Shown piece by piece: positions 9,719-17,973 of a stretch of 64,000 bases of DNA. Under the pieces are notes generated by a model. It was not told where the DNA came from and made no database searches. It worked only from the letters and a program-made list of their open reading frames with translations. The stretch is from assembly GCF_016907655.1 (NCBI RefSeq), contig NZ_JAFBCL010000001.1:4622001-4686000 (forward strand), given 5' to 3'. Origin of the DNA: Saccharothrix algeriensis. Its GTDB lineage: Bacteria > Actinomycetota > Actinomycetes > Mycobacteriales > Pseudonocardiaceae. The position numbers and the translations under genes are program-made. Position 1 is the first letter of the stretch, and each line of letters opens with the position of its first letter.

Positions 9719-9800
9719 GTGTGGTCGCGTCGGTGTCGTCCGGCCGGGTGGCCGGCCGCAGGTCTTCCCCGGTCGGTCGGCGACCGTGATAGGAGCACAG

Positions 9801-10652
9801 GTGTCAGGCGGCGGTGAGCAGGGCGCGGCCCGCCCGAGCGCGTCACGCGCGGGCCGGGACCTGCGCGCGGCCGTCGCCGTCGGCGTCGGCCTGGGCGCGG
9901 TCATCCTGTTCGCGCTGTTCACGGTGCGGCAGCTGTTCGTCGGCGTCGTCGCGATCGCGGTGGCGGTCTCGATGTACGAGCTGGCGGGCGCGGTGCGGCG
10001 CGGGGCGGGCATCCGGGTGGCGCTGGCGCCCGTGCTCCTGGGCGGCCAGGCGGTGGTGTGGCTGGCCTGGCCGTACGGGCGCGAGGGCGTGCTGACCGCG
10101 TTCGTGGTGACCGTCCTGGTGTGCCTGATCTGGCGGCTGAAGGACGGCGCGGACGGCTACCTGCGGGACGTCACCGCGTCGGTCTTCACCGTCGTGTACG
10201 TGGCCGTGTTCGCCTCCTTCGCGGTGATGCTGGTCGTCGCCGAGGACGGCGTGTTCCGGGTGCTGTGCTTCCTCGTCGGCGTGGTCCTGTCCGACACCGG
10301 CGGGTACGCGGCCGGCGTCTTCTTCGGCAAGCACCCCATGGCGCCCACCATCAGCCCGAAGAAGTCCTGGGAGGGGTTCGCGGGCTCGATGGCGGCGGGC
10401 ATGGTCGGCGGCGCGCTCACCGTCGGCCTGCTGCTGGGCGGCCAGTGGTGGCACGGCGTGCTGTTCGGCGCCGCGCTCGTGGTCACCGCCACCACCGGAG
10501 ACCTGGTGGAGTCGCTGATCAAGCGGGACCTCGGGCTCAAGGACATGGGCACGCTGCTGCCCGGCCACGGCGGGCTGATGGACCGGATGGACTCGCTGCT
10601 GCCCTCGGCCGTCGTGTCGTGGCTGCTCCTGCAAGCCTTCGTCCCCGCCTGA
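9801..10652 (+). CDS. cdsA: Phosphatidate cytidylyltransferase
   Basis: CdsA makes CDP-diacylglycerol from phosphatidate and CTP for phospholipid synthesis in the membrane. About eight hydrophobic helices are visible. The family signature lies near the C-terminus as SLIKRDLGLKDMGTLLPGHG followed by G-L-M-D-R-M-D-S; the upstream ISPKKSWEGFAGS segment also fits. A GTG at 9786 is possible, but GTG 9801 is better because AGGAG at 9791-9795 is spaced five bases from it. A repeat-rich stretch and a convergent terminator follow. Confidence 0.95.
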   Translation: MSGGGEQGAARPSASRAGRDLRAAVAVGVGLGAVILFALFTVRQLFVGVVAIAVAVSMYELAGAVRRGAGIRVALAPVLLGGQAVVWLAWPYGREGVLTAFVVTVLVCLIWRLKDGADGYLRDVTASVFTVVYVAVFASFAVMLVVAEDGVFRVLCFLVGVVLSDTGGYAAGVFFGKHPMAPTISPKKSWEGFAGSMAAGMVGGALTVGLLLGGQWWHGVLFGAALVVTATTGDLVESLIKRDLGLKDMGTLLPGHGGLMDRMDSLLPSAVVSWLLLQAFVPA

Positions 10653-10672
10653 GCCGCAACGCGCCCGGGCGG

Positions 10673-10755
10673 GCGCACCCGCGCGGACGGGCACGGGCGG
10701 ACGGGCACAGGCGGGTGGGCACGGGCGGGTGGGCACGGGCGGGTGGGCACGGGCG
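10673..10755. repeat. Short tandem repeat of GGGTGGGCACGGGCG type
   Basis: Five or six head-to-tail copies of a roughly 16-bp G-rich unit, the last three almost identical. The G-runs on the + strand could form G-quadruplexes. Confidence 0.8.
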
Positions 10756-10859
10756 GCTGCCCGGCCCGCGAGCCGGGCGGGCACGCGCCGGCGGCACGCG
10801 CCCGAGCGGTCCCGACCCCTCATCCGGGACCGACCGGGCGCGGAACCGACCGGCGTCGA

Positions 10860-10888
10860 CCACACCTCCCGTGCGGCGGGAGGTGTGG
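10860..10888. terminator. Bidirectional hairpin terminator
   Basis: A 12-bp perfect stem (CCACACCTCCCG, 10860-10871, with 10877-10888) with a 5-nt loop lies between the converging ends of cdsA and the VOC gene. Confidence 0.65.
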
Positions 10889-10955
10889 CACAGGTCGCAC
10901 ACCGACGCTACGCCGGGGGTACGACAATCCCCGGCGCGGACTTCGGCACCCCGCG

Positions 10956-11771
10956 TCAGTCGTCGAACGGGTCGTCCACCGGGGCGCCGGTCTCCTCCTC
11001 GGTCAGCGGCGCCGAGCGGGACGGGTCGATGACCGAGAACACCGCGCCCGAGTGGTCGGCCACCGCGGTGACCCGGCCGAACGGGGTGTCGTAGGGCTCC
11101 ACGGTGATGCGCCCGCCCAGCTCCAGCACCCGCGAGGCGACCGAGTCGGCCCCGATCTCGGGCGCGGCGGTGAAGTACACCATCCAGTGCGCGGGCGTCC
11201 CGGGCGCGAAGGCCCGGCCCATCCGCTGGCGGCCCAGCACCGTGTTCCCCTCGACGGCCCAGGTCGTGTAGTCCACCGCCTGGCCGTCGCCGACCTGCGT
11301 GACCTCGAAACCGCACAGCTCCCGGTAGAACGCGTCCGCGGTCGCGCCGTCGCGGGTGTTCAGCTCCGCCCACGCGTACGCCCCGTGCCCGTCCGCGCCG
11401 AACAGCCAGTCCGGCGGCACGCGCCGGAAGCCGACCACCCCGCCGGTCGGGTCGGCGATCAGCGTGTCCAGCTCGTTGGGCTCGCGCAGCACGTGCCCGC
11501 CGAGGGCGTGCGCCTTCTCGGCGGTCGCGCGCGCGTGCGGGGTGTTGAGGTACAGCGTCCAGCCGAAGCCGCCGTCGGCGGGCACCAGCTCGGCGACCGG
11601 CAGCCCGCCCGCGACGGCCACGGTGCGGCCGTGCACGTCGGCGTAGGTCCACCCGAACAGGCCGGAGTAGAAGTCGGCGGAGGCTTGCTCGTCCACCGTG
11701 GGCAGCTCCACCCAGCACGGTGCGCCGTGGAGCAGTTCAGCCAATGCGGGGGAGTTCGGGACGATCGACAC
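10956..11771 (-). CDS. VOC (glyoxalase/bleomycin-resistance fold) family protein
   Basis: A two-module vicinal-oxygen-chelate protein. The first module spans roughly residues 15-125 (PCWVELPTVDEQASADFY, W-T-L-Y-L) and the second roughly 140-255 (YAWAELNTRDGATADAFY, HWMVYFTAA). Each begins with the F-Y-x-x-x-F-G-W type motif typical of the family. Actinobacterial homologues are often annotated as hydroxylases or glyoxalases without proof. Substrate is unknown. It is divergent from the methyltransferase at 11825, with 53 bp between the two starts. Confidence 0.85.
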   Translation of the reverse strand: MSIVPNSPALAELLHGAPCWVELPTVDEQASADFYSGLFGWTYADVHGRTVAVAGGLPVAELVPADGGFGWTLYLNTPHARATAEKAHALGGHVLREPNELDTLIADPTGGVVGFRRVPPDWLFGADGHGAYAWAELNTRDGATADAFYRELCGFEVTQVGDGQAVDYTTWAVEGNTVLGRQRMGRAFAPGTPAHWMVYFTAAPEIGADSVASRVLELGGRITVEPYDTPFGRVTAVADHSGAVFSVIDPSRSAPLTEEETGAPVDDPFDD

Positions 11772-11811
11772 CGTTGCCTCCTGCGCTGCCGGGGAAGATC
11801 ACGGTACGGCT

Positions 11812-11817
11812 CTACAG
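11812..11817 (+). promoter_or_regulatory. Candidate -10 box for a leaderless mRNA (methyltransferase)
   Basis: TACAGT lies seven bases before the GTG start at 11825, the spacing expected if transcription begins at the start codon. No ribosome-binding site is visible. Confidence 0.45.
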
Positions 11818-11824
11818 TCGTCCC

Positions 11825-12571
11825 GTGAAGGGATTCGTCCGCGCCGCCCTGTCCGCCGTCCGGCCCACCGACGTCCTGCCGAGCCCGAACATCTGGAACT
11901 GGCCGGAGGTCTACGAGGTCGAGAACCGCGCCCAGGACGTGGACGGGGCGATCTGGCGGGCGCTGCGCGAGGCGTGCGACTGGACCGGCCGCGACGTGGT
12001 CGACGTCGGCTGCGGCGACGGGTTCCACCTGCCGGTGTTCGCGCGCGACGCCGCCCGGGTCACCGGGGTCGAGCCGCACCCGCCGCTGGTGCGCCGGGCG
12101 CGCACGAGGGTCGACGGGCTGCCCAACGCCTCCGTGGTGGCGGGTCCCGCGCAACGGCTCCCGCTGCCCGACGGCAGCGCCGACCTCGTGCACGCGCGCA
12201 CCGCCTACTTCTTCGGCCCCGGCTGCGAGCCCGGCCTGCGCGAGGCGGACCGCGTGCTCCGGCCCGGCGGCACGCTCGCGATCGTGGACCTCGACGGCAC
12301 GGCCGAGCCCTACGGCCCCTGGCTGTGCGCGGACGAGCCCCGCTACGACCCCGCCGACGTGGAGCGGTTCTTCGCGGCTCAGGGCTTCGCGCTGCGCCGG
12401 GTGCGCGCGCTGTGGCGGTTCGAAACGCGCGAGGACCTGGAGGCGGTGCTGCGCATCGAGTTCTCCGCCGAGGTCGCCGAACGCGCCGTGGCCCGGACGC
12501 CCGGCCTGTCGTTCGAGGTCGGCTACCGCGTCCACACCCGGCGGAAACCGTGCGGTCTCGTCCTGCCGTAG
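11825..12571 (+). CDS. Class I SAM-dependent methyltransferase
   Basis: A 248-aa Rossmann-fold methyltransferase. SAM motif I is VVDVGCGDGFHLPVF. Motif II ends at GVEPHP, and the post-motif helix carries LPLPDGSADLVHARTAYFFG. The family resembles UbiE/type-11 methyltransferases; the substrate cannot be deduced. GTG at 11825 was chosen because a -10-like TACAGT sits seven bases upstream and a longer N-terminus would run through the VOC promoter. Confidence 0.85.
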   Translation: MKGFVRAALSAVRPTDVLPSPNIWNWPEVYEVENRAQDVDGAIWRALREACDWTGRDVVDVGCGDGFHLPVFARDAARVTGVEPHPPLVRRARTRVDGLPNASVVAGPAQRLPLPDGSADLVHARTAYFFGPGCEPGLREADRVLRPGGTLAIVDLDGTAEPYGPWLCADEPRYDPADVERFFAAQGFALRRVRALWRFETREDLEAVLRIEFSAEVAERAVARTPGLSFEVGYRVHTRRKPCGLVLP

Positions 12572-12587
12572 GCGGCCGGCGCGCGCA

Positions 12588-12593
12588 TAGGAT
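12588..12593 (+). promoter_or_regulatory. Candidate -10 box for a leaderless mRNA (aldo/keto reductase)
   Basis: TAGGAT ends seven bases before the GTG at 12601, so the transcript may begin at the start codon. Confidence 0.45.
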
Positions 12594-12600
12594 CGCTGCC

Positions 12601-13578
12601 GTGGAGAATCGCGACGCGCGCAGGTTGGGGCGGCAGGTCGGCGTCATCGGGCTGGGCTGCTGGCAGCTCGGCGCGGACTGGGGCCGGGTGGACGAGGCGG
12701 ACGCGCTGGCCGTGCTGCACGCCGCCGCGGACTCGGGCGTGACCTTCTTCGACACCGCCGACGTCTACGGCGACGGGCGCAGCGAGCAGCTGGTCGGCCG
12801 GTTCCTGCGGGAGCGCGGCGACGCCGCGATCACCGTGGCGACCAAGATGGGCCGCCGCGTCGGGCAGACCCCGGCGAACTACACCCGGGACAACTTCCTG
12901 GCCTGGAACGACCGGTCCCGCGCGAACCTCGGCGTGGACACCCTGGACCTGGTCCAGCTGCACTGCCCGCCGACGCCGGTGTACTCCTCCGACGAGGTCT
13001 TCGACACCCTGGACGAGATGGTGGAGGCCGGGCGGGTCGCCGCCTACGGCGTGTCCGTGGAGACCACCGAGGAGGCGCTGACCGCCATCGCCCGGCCGGG
13101 TGTGGCGAGCGTCCAGATCATCCTGAACGCGCTGCGGCTCAAGCCGCTGGAGCGGGTGCTGCCCGCGGCGGCGGACGCGGGCGTGGCGATCGTCGCCCGC
13201 GTCCCGCTCGCCTCGGGGCTGCTGTCCGGCAAGTACCGCCGCGACACCGCGTTCGGCGCCGACGACCACCGCAGCTTCAACCGCAACGGCGAGGCGTTCG
13301 ACGTCGGCGAGACGTTCTCCGGCGTGCCGTACGAGGTCGGGCTGGAGGCCGTGGACCGGCTGCGCGGCCTGGTGCCCGAGGGCGCGACGATGGCGCAGTT
13401 CGCGCTGCGCTGGGTCGTCGACCAGCCGGGCGTCACGGTGGTGATCCCCGGCGCCCGCAACGCCGAGCAGGCCCGGGCCAACTCGGCCGCCGCCGACCTC
13501 GCGCCGCTGACCTCGCACGACCGGGTGCGCGCGGTCTACGACGAGCTGGTGCGGCCGTTGGTGCACGACCGCTGGTAG
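12601..13578 (+). CDS. Aldo/keto reductase
   Basis: A 325-aa NAD(P)H-dependent oxidoreductase with the TIM-barrel aldo-keto reductase fold. The catalytic tetrad is visible: Asp and Tyr in FFDTADVYGDGRSEQLVGRF, Lys in VATKMGR, and His in LVQLHCPP. The coenzyme-binding end reads VVIPGARNAEQARAN. It belongs to the general-stress-like subgroup (YajO/IolS type). Its stop is seven bases from the stop of the convergent PadR gene. Confidence 0.9.
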   Translation: MENRDARRLGRQVGVIGLGCWQLGADWGRVDEADALAVLHAAADSGVTFFDTADVYGDGRSEQLVGRFLRERGDAAITVATKMGRRVGQTPANYTRDNFLAWNDRSRANLGVDTLDLVQLHCPPTPVYSSDEVFDTLDEMVEAGRVAAYGVSVETTEEALTAIARPGVASVQIILNALRLKPLERVLPAAADAGVAIVARVPLASGLLSGKYRRDTAFGADDHRSFNRNGEAFDVGETFSGVPYEVGLEAVDRLRGLVPEGATMAQFALRWVVDQPGVTVVIPGARNAEQARANSAAADLAPLTSHDRVRAVYDELVRPLVHDRW

Positions 13579-13584
13579 GGCGGT

Positions 13585-14214
13585 TCACTCGTCGTCGGTG
13601 TCCTCTTCGACGTCCAGCTCGCCGAGGATGGCGTAGAGCTTGCGCCGGGCCTCGTTGAGGACTTCGACGGCGCGCGTCTTCTGCTCGCGCGTGCCCGCGT
13701 GGGCCATCTGCTGCATCGCCGACCCCAGGTGCCGCGACGCCGTGCGCAGCTTCGCCGCGTGCAGGTCGACCTCGTCGTTGACCTGCTGCCAGGGCGGGGC
13801 GCCCTCCAGCTTCGCCGCTTCGGCCTGCCCGGTCCCGGTGAGCGTGAACAGCTTCTTGCCGCCCGCCTCCTCACTGGCCGCGACGAGCCCCTCGTCGGCC
13901 AGCAGCTGCAGCGTCGGGTAGACCGACCCGGGGCTGGGCCGCCAGAGGCCGTCGGTGCGCCGGCCGATCTCCTGGATCATCTCGTAGCCGTGCATGGGGC
14001 GTTCGAGCAGCAGGGTCAGGACCGCGGCGCGGACGTTGCCGCGGCGCTGCCTGCCGTGCCGGCCGCGCCCCGGTCCGCCGTGGTGGAAGTCGGGCGGGCC
14101 GGGCGGGACCGGGGGGCCGCCGAAGGGCCCGAAGCCGCCGCCGAAGCCGCGCCGCGGGTCGCCGAAGCCCCGCTCCCGGTGGTGCCGTTCGTGGTGCCCG
14201 TGGTGGGAACGCAT
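13585..14214 (-). CDS. PadR family transcriptional regulator with His/Gly-rich N-terminus
   Basis: A 209-aa PadR repressor. The winged helix spans roughly residues 60-135 (LLLERPMHGYEMIQEIGRRT, SPGSVYPTLQLLADEGLV, GGKKLFTLTGTG), followed by a helical dimerisation region. The first 50 residues are unusual, rich in His and Gly (MRSHHGHHERHHRERGFG, then F-G-G-G-F-G-P-F-G-G), and may bind metal. The ATG at 14214 has GGAGA upstream. An AT-rich palindrome at 14253-14262 in its own promoter region suggests autoregulation. rlmN is divergent. Confidence 0.9.
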   Translation of the reverse strand: MRSHHGHHERHHRERGFGDPRRGFGGGFGPFGGPPVPPGPPDFHHGGPGRGRHGRQRRGNVRAAVLTLLLERPMHGYEMIQEIGRRTDGLWRPSPGSVYPTLQLLADEGLVAASEEAGGKKLFTLTGTGQAEAAKLEGAPPWQQVNDEVDLHAAKLRTASRHLGSAMQQMAHAGTREQKTRAVEVLNEARRKLYAILGELDVEEDTDDE

Positions 14215-14252
14215 GTCGCTGTCTCCTTCGTCAATCGGTCGTGACGTGTCGA

Positions 14253-14262
14253 CGATATATCG
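14253..14262. promoter_or_regulatory. AT-rich palindrome, candidate PadR operator
   Basis: The perfect 10-bp palindrome CGATATATCG stands out in very GC-rich DNA, 38 bp upstream of the padR-type gene and 60 bp upstream of rlmN. Operator function is inferred from position. Confidence 0.45.
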
Positions 14263-14322
14263 GAACCTGTCGCGATGCAACGGTGAGGACCGCTCCGCGG
14301 ACGTGGGACACTGGAGGGCGCC

Positions 14323-15429
14323 ATGACTGCACTTCCCCTCGTCTTCGACGCGCCCAAGCGCGGCCTGCCGCCGCGCCACCTCGCCGACCTCACCGCCGAC
14401 CAGCGCAAGGAGGCCGTCGCGGCACTGGGCGAGAAGCCGTTCCGCGCCGCGCAGCTGTCCCACCACTACTTCAGCCGGCTCACCGCCGACGCCGCCGAGA
14501 TGACCGACATCCCGGCGGCCACCCGCGAGAAGCTGGTGTCCGACCTCATGCCGCCGCTGTGGACCGAGCTGCGCTCGGTGGAGGCCGACGGCGGGTCGAC
14601 CCGCAAGACGCTGCTGCGCGCGCACGACGGCACGCTGGTCGAGAGCGTCCTGATGCGCTACCCGGACCGCGCGACGCTGTGCATCTCCAGCCAGGCAGGC
14701 TGCGGGATGGCGTGCCCGTTCTGCGCGACCGGGCAGGGCGGGCTGACGCGGAACCTGTCGACGGCCGAGATCGTGGACCAGGTGCGCCGCGGCGCCGCGG
14801 CCATGCGGGACGGCGAGCTGCCCGGTGGGCCCGGCCGGCTGTCGAACATCGTGTTCATGGGCATGGGCGAGCCGCTGGCGAACTACCGGCGCGTGGTCGA
14901 GGCGGTGCACCGCATCTGCGACCCGGCGCCCGGCGGGCTGGGCATCTCGCAGCGGTCGGTGACGGTGTCGACCGTGGGGCTGGTGCCCGCGATCCGGAAG
15001 CTGACCGAGGAGGGGCTCCAGGTCCGGCTGGCGGTGTCGCTGCACACGCCGGACGACGAGCTGCGGGACACGCTGGTGCCGGTGAACACGCGGTGGAAGG
15101 TGTCCGAGGTGCTGGAGGCCGCCCGCGGCTACGCGGACCGGACCGGGCGCCGGGTGTCCATCGAGTACGCGCTGATCCGCGACATCAACGACCAGGGGTG
15201 GCGGGCGGACCTGCTGGGCAAGGTGCTGCGCCGGCACCTGGGGCGGCTGGTGCACGTGAACGTGATCCCGCTGAACCCGACGCCGGGGTCGAAGTGGGAC
15301 GCCTCGCCGAAGCCGGTGGAGCGGGAGTTCGTGCGGCGGGTGAAGGAGCAGGGCGTGGAGTGCACGGTGCGCGACACGCGCGGTCAGGAGATCGCCGCGG
15401 CGTGCGGCCAGCTCGCCGCCGAGGGCTGA
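14323..15429 (+). CDS. rlmN: 23S rRNA (adenine(2503)-C(2))-methyltransferase RlmN
   Basis: A radical-SAM enzyme that methylates A2503 of 23S rRNA (and A37 of some tRNAs). The CxxxCxxC cluster motif is CGMACPFC in the context ISSQAGCGMACPFCATGQGG. The second catalytic Cys is in the C-terminal ECTVRDTRGQEIAAACGQLA. Also visible are NIVFMGMGEPLANY, SVTVSTVGLVPAI and VNVIPLNPTPGSKW. Full length at 368 aa. In many actinobacteria rlmN lies just after cdsA; here about 3.7 kb of other genes intervene. Confidence 0.96.
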   Translation: MTALPLVFDAPKRGLPPRHLADLTADQRKEAVAALGEKPFRAAQLSHHYFSRLTADAAEMTDIPAATREKLVSDLMPPLWTELRSVEADGGSTRKTLLRAHDGTLVESVLMRYPDRATLCISSQAGCGMACPFCATGQGGLTRNLSTAEIVDQVRRGAAAMRDGELPGGPGRLSNIVFMGMGEPLANYRRVVEAVHRICDPAPGGLGISQRSVTVSTVGLVPAIRKLTEEGLQVRLAVSLHTPDDELRDTLVPVNTRWKVSEVLEAARGYADRTGRRVSIEYALIRDINDQGWRADLLGKVLRRHLGRLVHVNVIPLNPTPGSKWDASPKPVEREFVRRVKEQGVECTVRDTRGQEIAAACGQLAAEG

Positions 15430-15634
15430 GCCCGCGTCCGCTCGACGGCGGCCGGGGTGCGGGAGCGCCTGCCCTCGGGTGCGGGGCCGCGGATCCGGCG
15501 GGGTCGGTGACGCGGGTCGACCGGCGACCGGGTCGCTGCGCGAGGACGATCCGGCACGGGCCGCGGAGTCGCCGGAACGACCGCTTCTCCCGACGTCGGG
15601 CTGAGCAGTCCGCCGGGGGCCGGGAGCCGACCTC

Positions 15635-15663
15635 GGAGCCGGGCACGTGCGTCACCCGGCTCC
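15635..15663. terminator. Hairpin between convergent rlmN and carbonic anhydrase
   Basis: A 9-bp perfect stem (GGAGCCGGG with 15655-15663) and an 11-nt loop. It lacks a T-run and could serve both strands. Confidence 0.45.
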
Positions 15664-15696
15664 GCGTGCGCCTTCGGTCGGGCAGCGCCGTCGTGC

Positions 15697-16185
15697 TCAG
15701 GCGACCTCGGTGAGCTTGCCGGTGGCGACGTCGAACACGAAGCCGCGGACGGAGTCCTTCACCGGGATGTAGGGGTTGTCGCGGACGCGGGCGAGGGACT
15801 GCCGCACGTCCTCCTCCACGTCCGGGAACGCCTCGGCCGCCCACGGCGGCTTCACGCCGACCTCGTCCTGGATGGCCCGCTTGAACTCGTCGTCGGTGAA
15901 GGTCAGCATCCCGCAGTCGGTGTGGTGGATGAGGATGATCTCTCTGGTGCCCAGCAGGCGCTGGCTGATCGCCAGCGACCGGATCTCGTCCTCCGTGACC
16001 ACGCCGCCGGCGTTGCGGATGACGTGCGCCTCGCCCTCGTTCAGGCCCAGCGCGCGGTACACGTCCAGGCGGGCGTCCATGCAGGCCACGACGGCGACGT
16101 GCTTCGACGGGGGCAGCGGCAGCGGGCCGGTGAACCGCTCGGCGTAGGCGGCGTTGTTGGCGAGGAGTTCGTCCGTGACGGACAT
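15697..16185 (-). CDS. Beta-carbonic anhydrase
   Basis: A 162-aa zinc enzyme interconverting CO2 and bicarbonate. Zinc ligands are Cys35 in VACMDARLD, with the Asp37-Arg39 dyad, and His88/Cys91 in LIHHTDCGML. The short length and the HVIRNAGG motif match the small beta-class enzymes of mycobacteria. ATG at 16185 follows a GGAGG-type site. It appears to be a single-gene transcript. Confidence 0.93.
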   Translation of the reverse strand: MSVTDELLANNAAYAERFTGPLPLPPSKHVAVVACMDARLDVYRALGLNEGEAHVIRNAGGVVTEDEIRSLAISQRLLGTREIILIHHTDCGMLTFTDDEFKRAIQDEVGVKPPWAAEAFPDVEEDVRQSLARVRDNPYIPVKDSVRGFVFDVATGKLTEVA

Positions 16186-16386
16186 GGCGGGTCCTCCCTC
16201 TCACGGAGAGCGAGTCGGTGTGTGCTCTGCGCGACACCGAACCCAACTGGCGCGGGCGGACGCGCGCAACCGGCGTTCACAGGGTGGGACGGCAGACCCG
16301 TCGCCACGACGGGAGGTCGCGAGGCGTCACCGCGTGAGGGGATCGCCCGGCCGGGTGGCCCGGCCGGACGCGCGAAGGGCGGGGCC

Positions 16387-16650
16387 CTAGCCCTTGCGGC
16401 GCCAGGAGGTGCGGCCGCGCACCTGGTCCCAGACCAGCAGCAGCGCCAAGCCGGCGGCGAACGCGATGACCCAGATGTCCTCGGTGCGGCCCTGGTGGTT
16501 GCCGATCAGCATGGACAGCGTCGCCAGCACCGACAGCCAGCCGGCGATCTTGAGCCCCTTGGGGAAGGTGCCGTGCCAGCCCCACTCGGCCGACGGCTCG
16601 TCGTGGGTGTCGACCGCCGGACGCTTGTCCAGTTCCGAGGACGAAGACAC
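16387..16650 (-). CDS. DUF2631 family small membrane protein
   Basis: An 87-aa actinobacterial protein of unknown function. After a short polar N-terminus comes the hallmark EPSAEWGWHGTFPKG, then two hydrophobic helices (IAGWLSVLATLSMLIGN; IWVIAFAAGLALLLVWD) and a basic tail. The GTG start at 16650 is preceded by AGGAAGG. Mycobacteria carry a homologue in the same dxr-rlmN neighbourhood, so it is part of the ancestral gene order. Confidence 0.85.
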   Translation of the reverse strand: MSSSSELDKRPAVDTHDEPSAEWGWHGTFPKGLKIAGWLSVLATLSMLIGNHQGRTEDIWVIAFAAGLALLLVWDQVRGRTSWRRKG

Positions 16651-16821
16651 AGCCGCACGACCTTCCTGCCCGATCACGTTCACCGACCGGCCAATCGTCG
16701 CACATGGTGGGCCCGCGCGAGACGTGAGGTGCGCGGCACAGCGCCGCCGTCTACCCTCGGCCGCTGTTCGACGTGGGGACCGCGGCCGAAGCCGCCCGAG
16801 CGCTGCCGGAAAGGCGAAGAG

Positions 16822-17973
16822 TTGACCGAACAGCCCGGCTTCCACCCGGCCGAGGAGCCCGCCCCGGACACCTTCGCGCCCGTCGAGGTCGGCCTTCACG
16901 GGGTGACCAAGCGCTTCTCCGACCAGACCGCGGTGGACGACGTCACGCTGCGCGTCCACGAGGGGGAGTTCTTCTCCGTGCTCGGGCCGTCCGGGTGCGG
17001 CAAGACGACCCTGCTGCGCATGGTCGCCGGGTTCGAGCGCCCGGACGCCGGCCGCATCGAGCTGGACGGCGCGGACATGGTCGGCGTGCCGCCCTACCGG
17101 CGGGACGTGAACACCGTCTTCCAGTCGTACGCGCTGTTCCCGCACATGTCGGTGTGGGACAACGTGGCGTACGGCGTCAAGCGCAAGGGCGTGCGGGGCG
17201 AGGCGCTGCGGAAGACCGTCGGCGAGCACCTGGAGCTGGTGCGGTTGAGCCGCTTCGCCCGGCGGCGCCCCGCGCAGCTGTCCGGCGGTCAGCAGCAGCG
17301 GGTGGCGATCGCCCGCGCGCTGGCGGCCGGGCCGCGGCTGCTGCTGCTGGACGAGCCGCTGGGCGCGCTGGACGCCGTGCTGCGCAAGGAGTTGCAGATG
17401 GAGCTGATGCGCATCCAGCGCGAGGTCGGCACGACGTTCCTGTACGTGACGCACGACCAGGAGGAAGCCCTGGTCCTGTCGCACCGCATCGCCGTGATGA
17501 ACGCCGGGAAGCTGGAGCAGGTCGGCTACCCGGAGGACGTCTACGAACGCCCCGCGACCCGGTTCGTGGCCGGGTTCATCGGCACGTCCAACATCCTCGA
17601 CGCCGAGGTGTCCGGTGTGGACGGTCGGTGGGTGGAGCTGTCCGCGCCGGGCGTGACGCGGCTGCGCGCCCCGCTCAACGGCTCCGCCCGGCACGGGCAG
17701 CGCGTCGCGGCGACGGTGCGGCCGGAGAAGGTGCACCTCTACGACCGGTCGGGCGAGCCGCCGCCGGGCTGGTGCGTGTTCAGCGGCACGGTGCGCGACG
17801 TCGTCTACGCCGGGGTGTCGACGCAGTACGTGGTCGACGTGCCCGGCGGCGGCGAGCTGGTCGCGTTCGTGCAGAACACCCGCCGCATCGACGACGCCGG
17901 CGCGCCCGGCCAGCCGGTGCGGATGGCCTGGGACCCGGACTTCACCGTGCTGCTGGGGAGCGCAGATGACTGA
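16822..17973 (+). CDS. potA: Spermidine/putrescine-type ABC transporter ATP-binding protein
   Basis: The ATPase of a polyamine-type ABC importer, 383 aa. Walker A is LGPSGCGKTTLLRM, the signature is LSGGQQQRVAIARAL, and Walker B is LLLLDEPLGALD with H-D-Q-E-E-A following. The C-terminal TOBE-like domain (roughly residues 270-380) is typical of PotA. TTG at 16822 is chosen because GGAAAGG lies seven bases upstream; longer frames run into the DUF2631 promoter. It overlaps the binding-protein gene by 8 bp, the first link in a four-gene operon. Confidence 0.92.
   Translation: MTEQPGFHPAEEPAPDTFAPVEVGLHGVTKRFSDQTAVDDVTLRVHEGEFFSVLGPSGCGKTTLLRMVAGFERPDAGRIELDGADMVGVPPYRRDVNTVFQSYALFPHMSVWDNVAYGVKRKGVRGEALRKTVGEHLELVRLSRFARRRPAQLSGGQQQRVAIARALAAGPRLLLLDEPLGALDAVLRKELQMELMRIQREVGTTFLYVTHDQEEALVLSHRIAVMNAGKLEQVGYPEDVYERPATRFVAGFIGTSNILDAEVSGVDGRWVELSAPGVTRLRAPLNGSARHGQRVAATVRPEKVHLYDRSGEPPPGWCVFSGTVRDVVYAGVSTQYVVDVPGGGELVAFVQNTRRIDDAGAPGQPVRMAWDPDFTVLLGSADD

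Larger units (their letters stand above)
10653..10955. other. Intergenic region with tandem repeat and convergent terminator
   Basis: This 303-bp space lies between convergent cdsA and the VOC gene. It holds a tandem array at about 10673-10755 (units like GGGTGGGCACGGGCG, about 16 bp) and a strong hairpin at 10860-10888. I see no gene. Confidence 0.7.

Noticed and set aside
10673..10755. G-rich tandem repeat as an origin or CRISPR-like array
   Set aside because: The unit is only about 16 bp with no spacers and no DnaA-box-like sequence; it is a simple tandem repeat.
13585..15255. Long minus-strand frame joining PadR to sequence antisense to rlmN
   Set aside because: The upstream part is only the shadow of rlmN; the PadR start with SD is at 14214.
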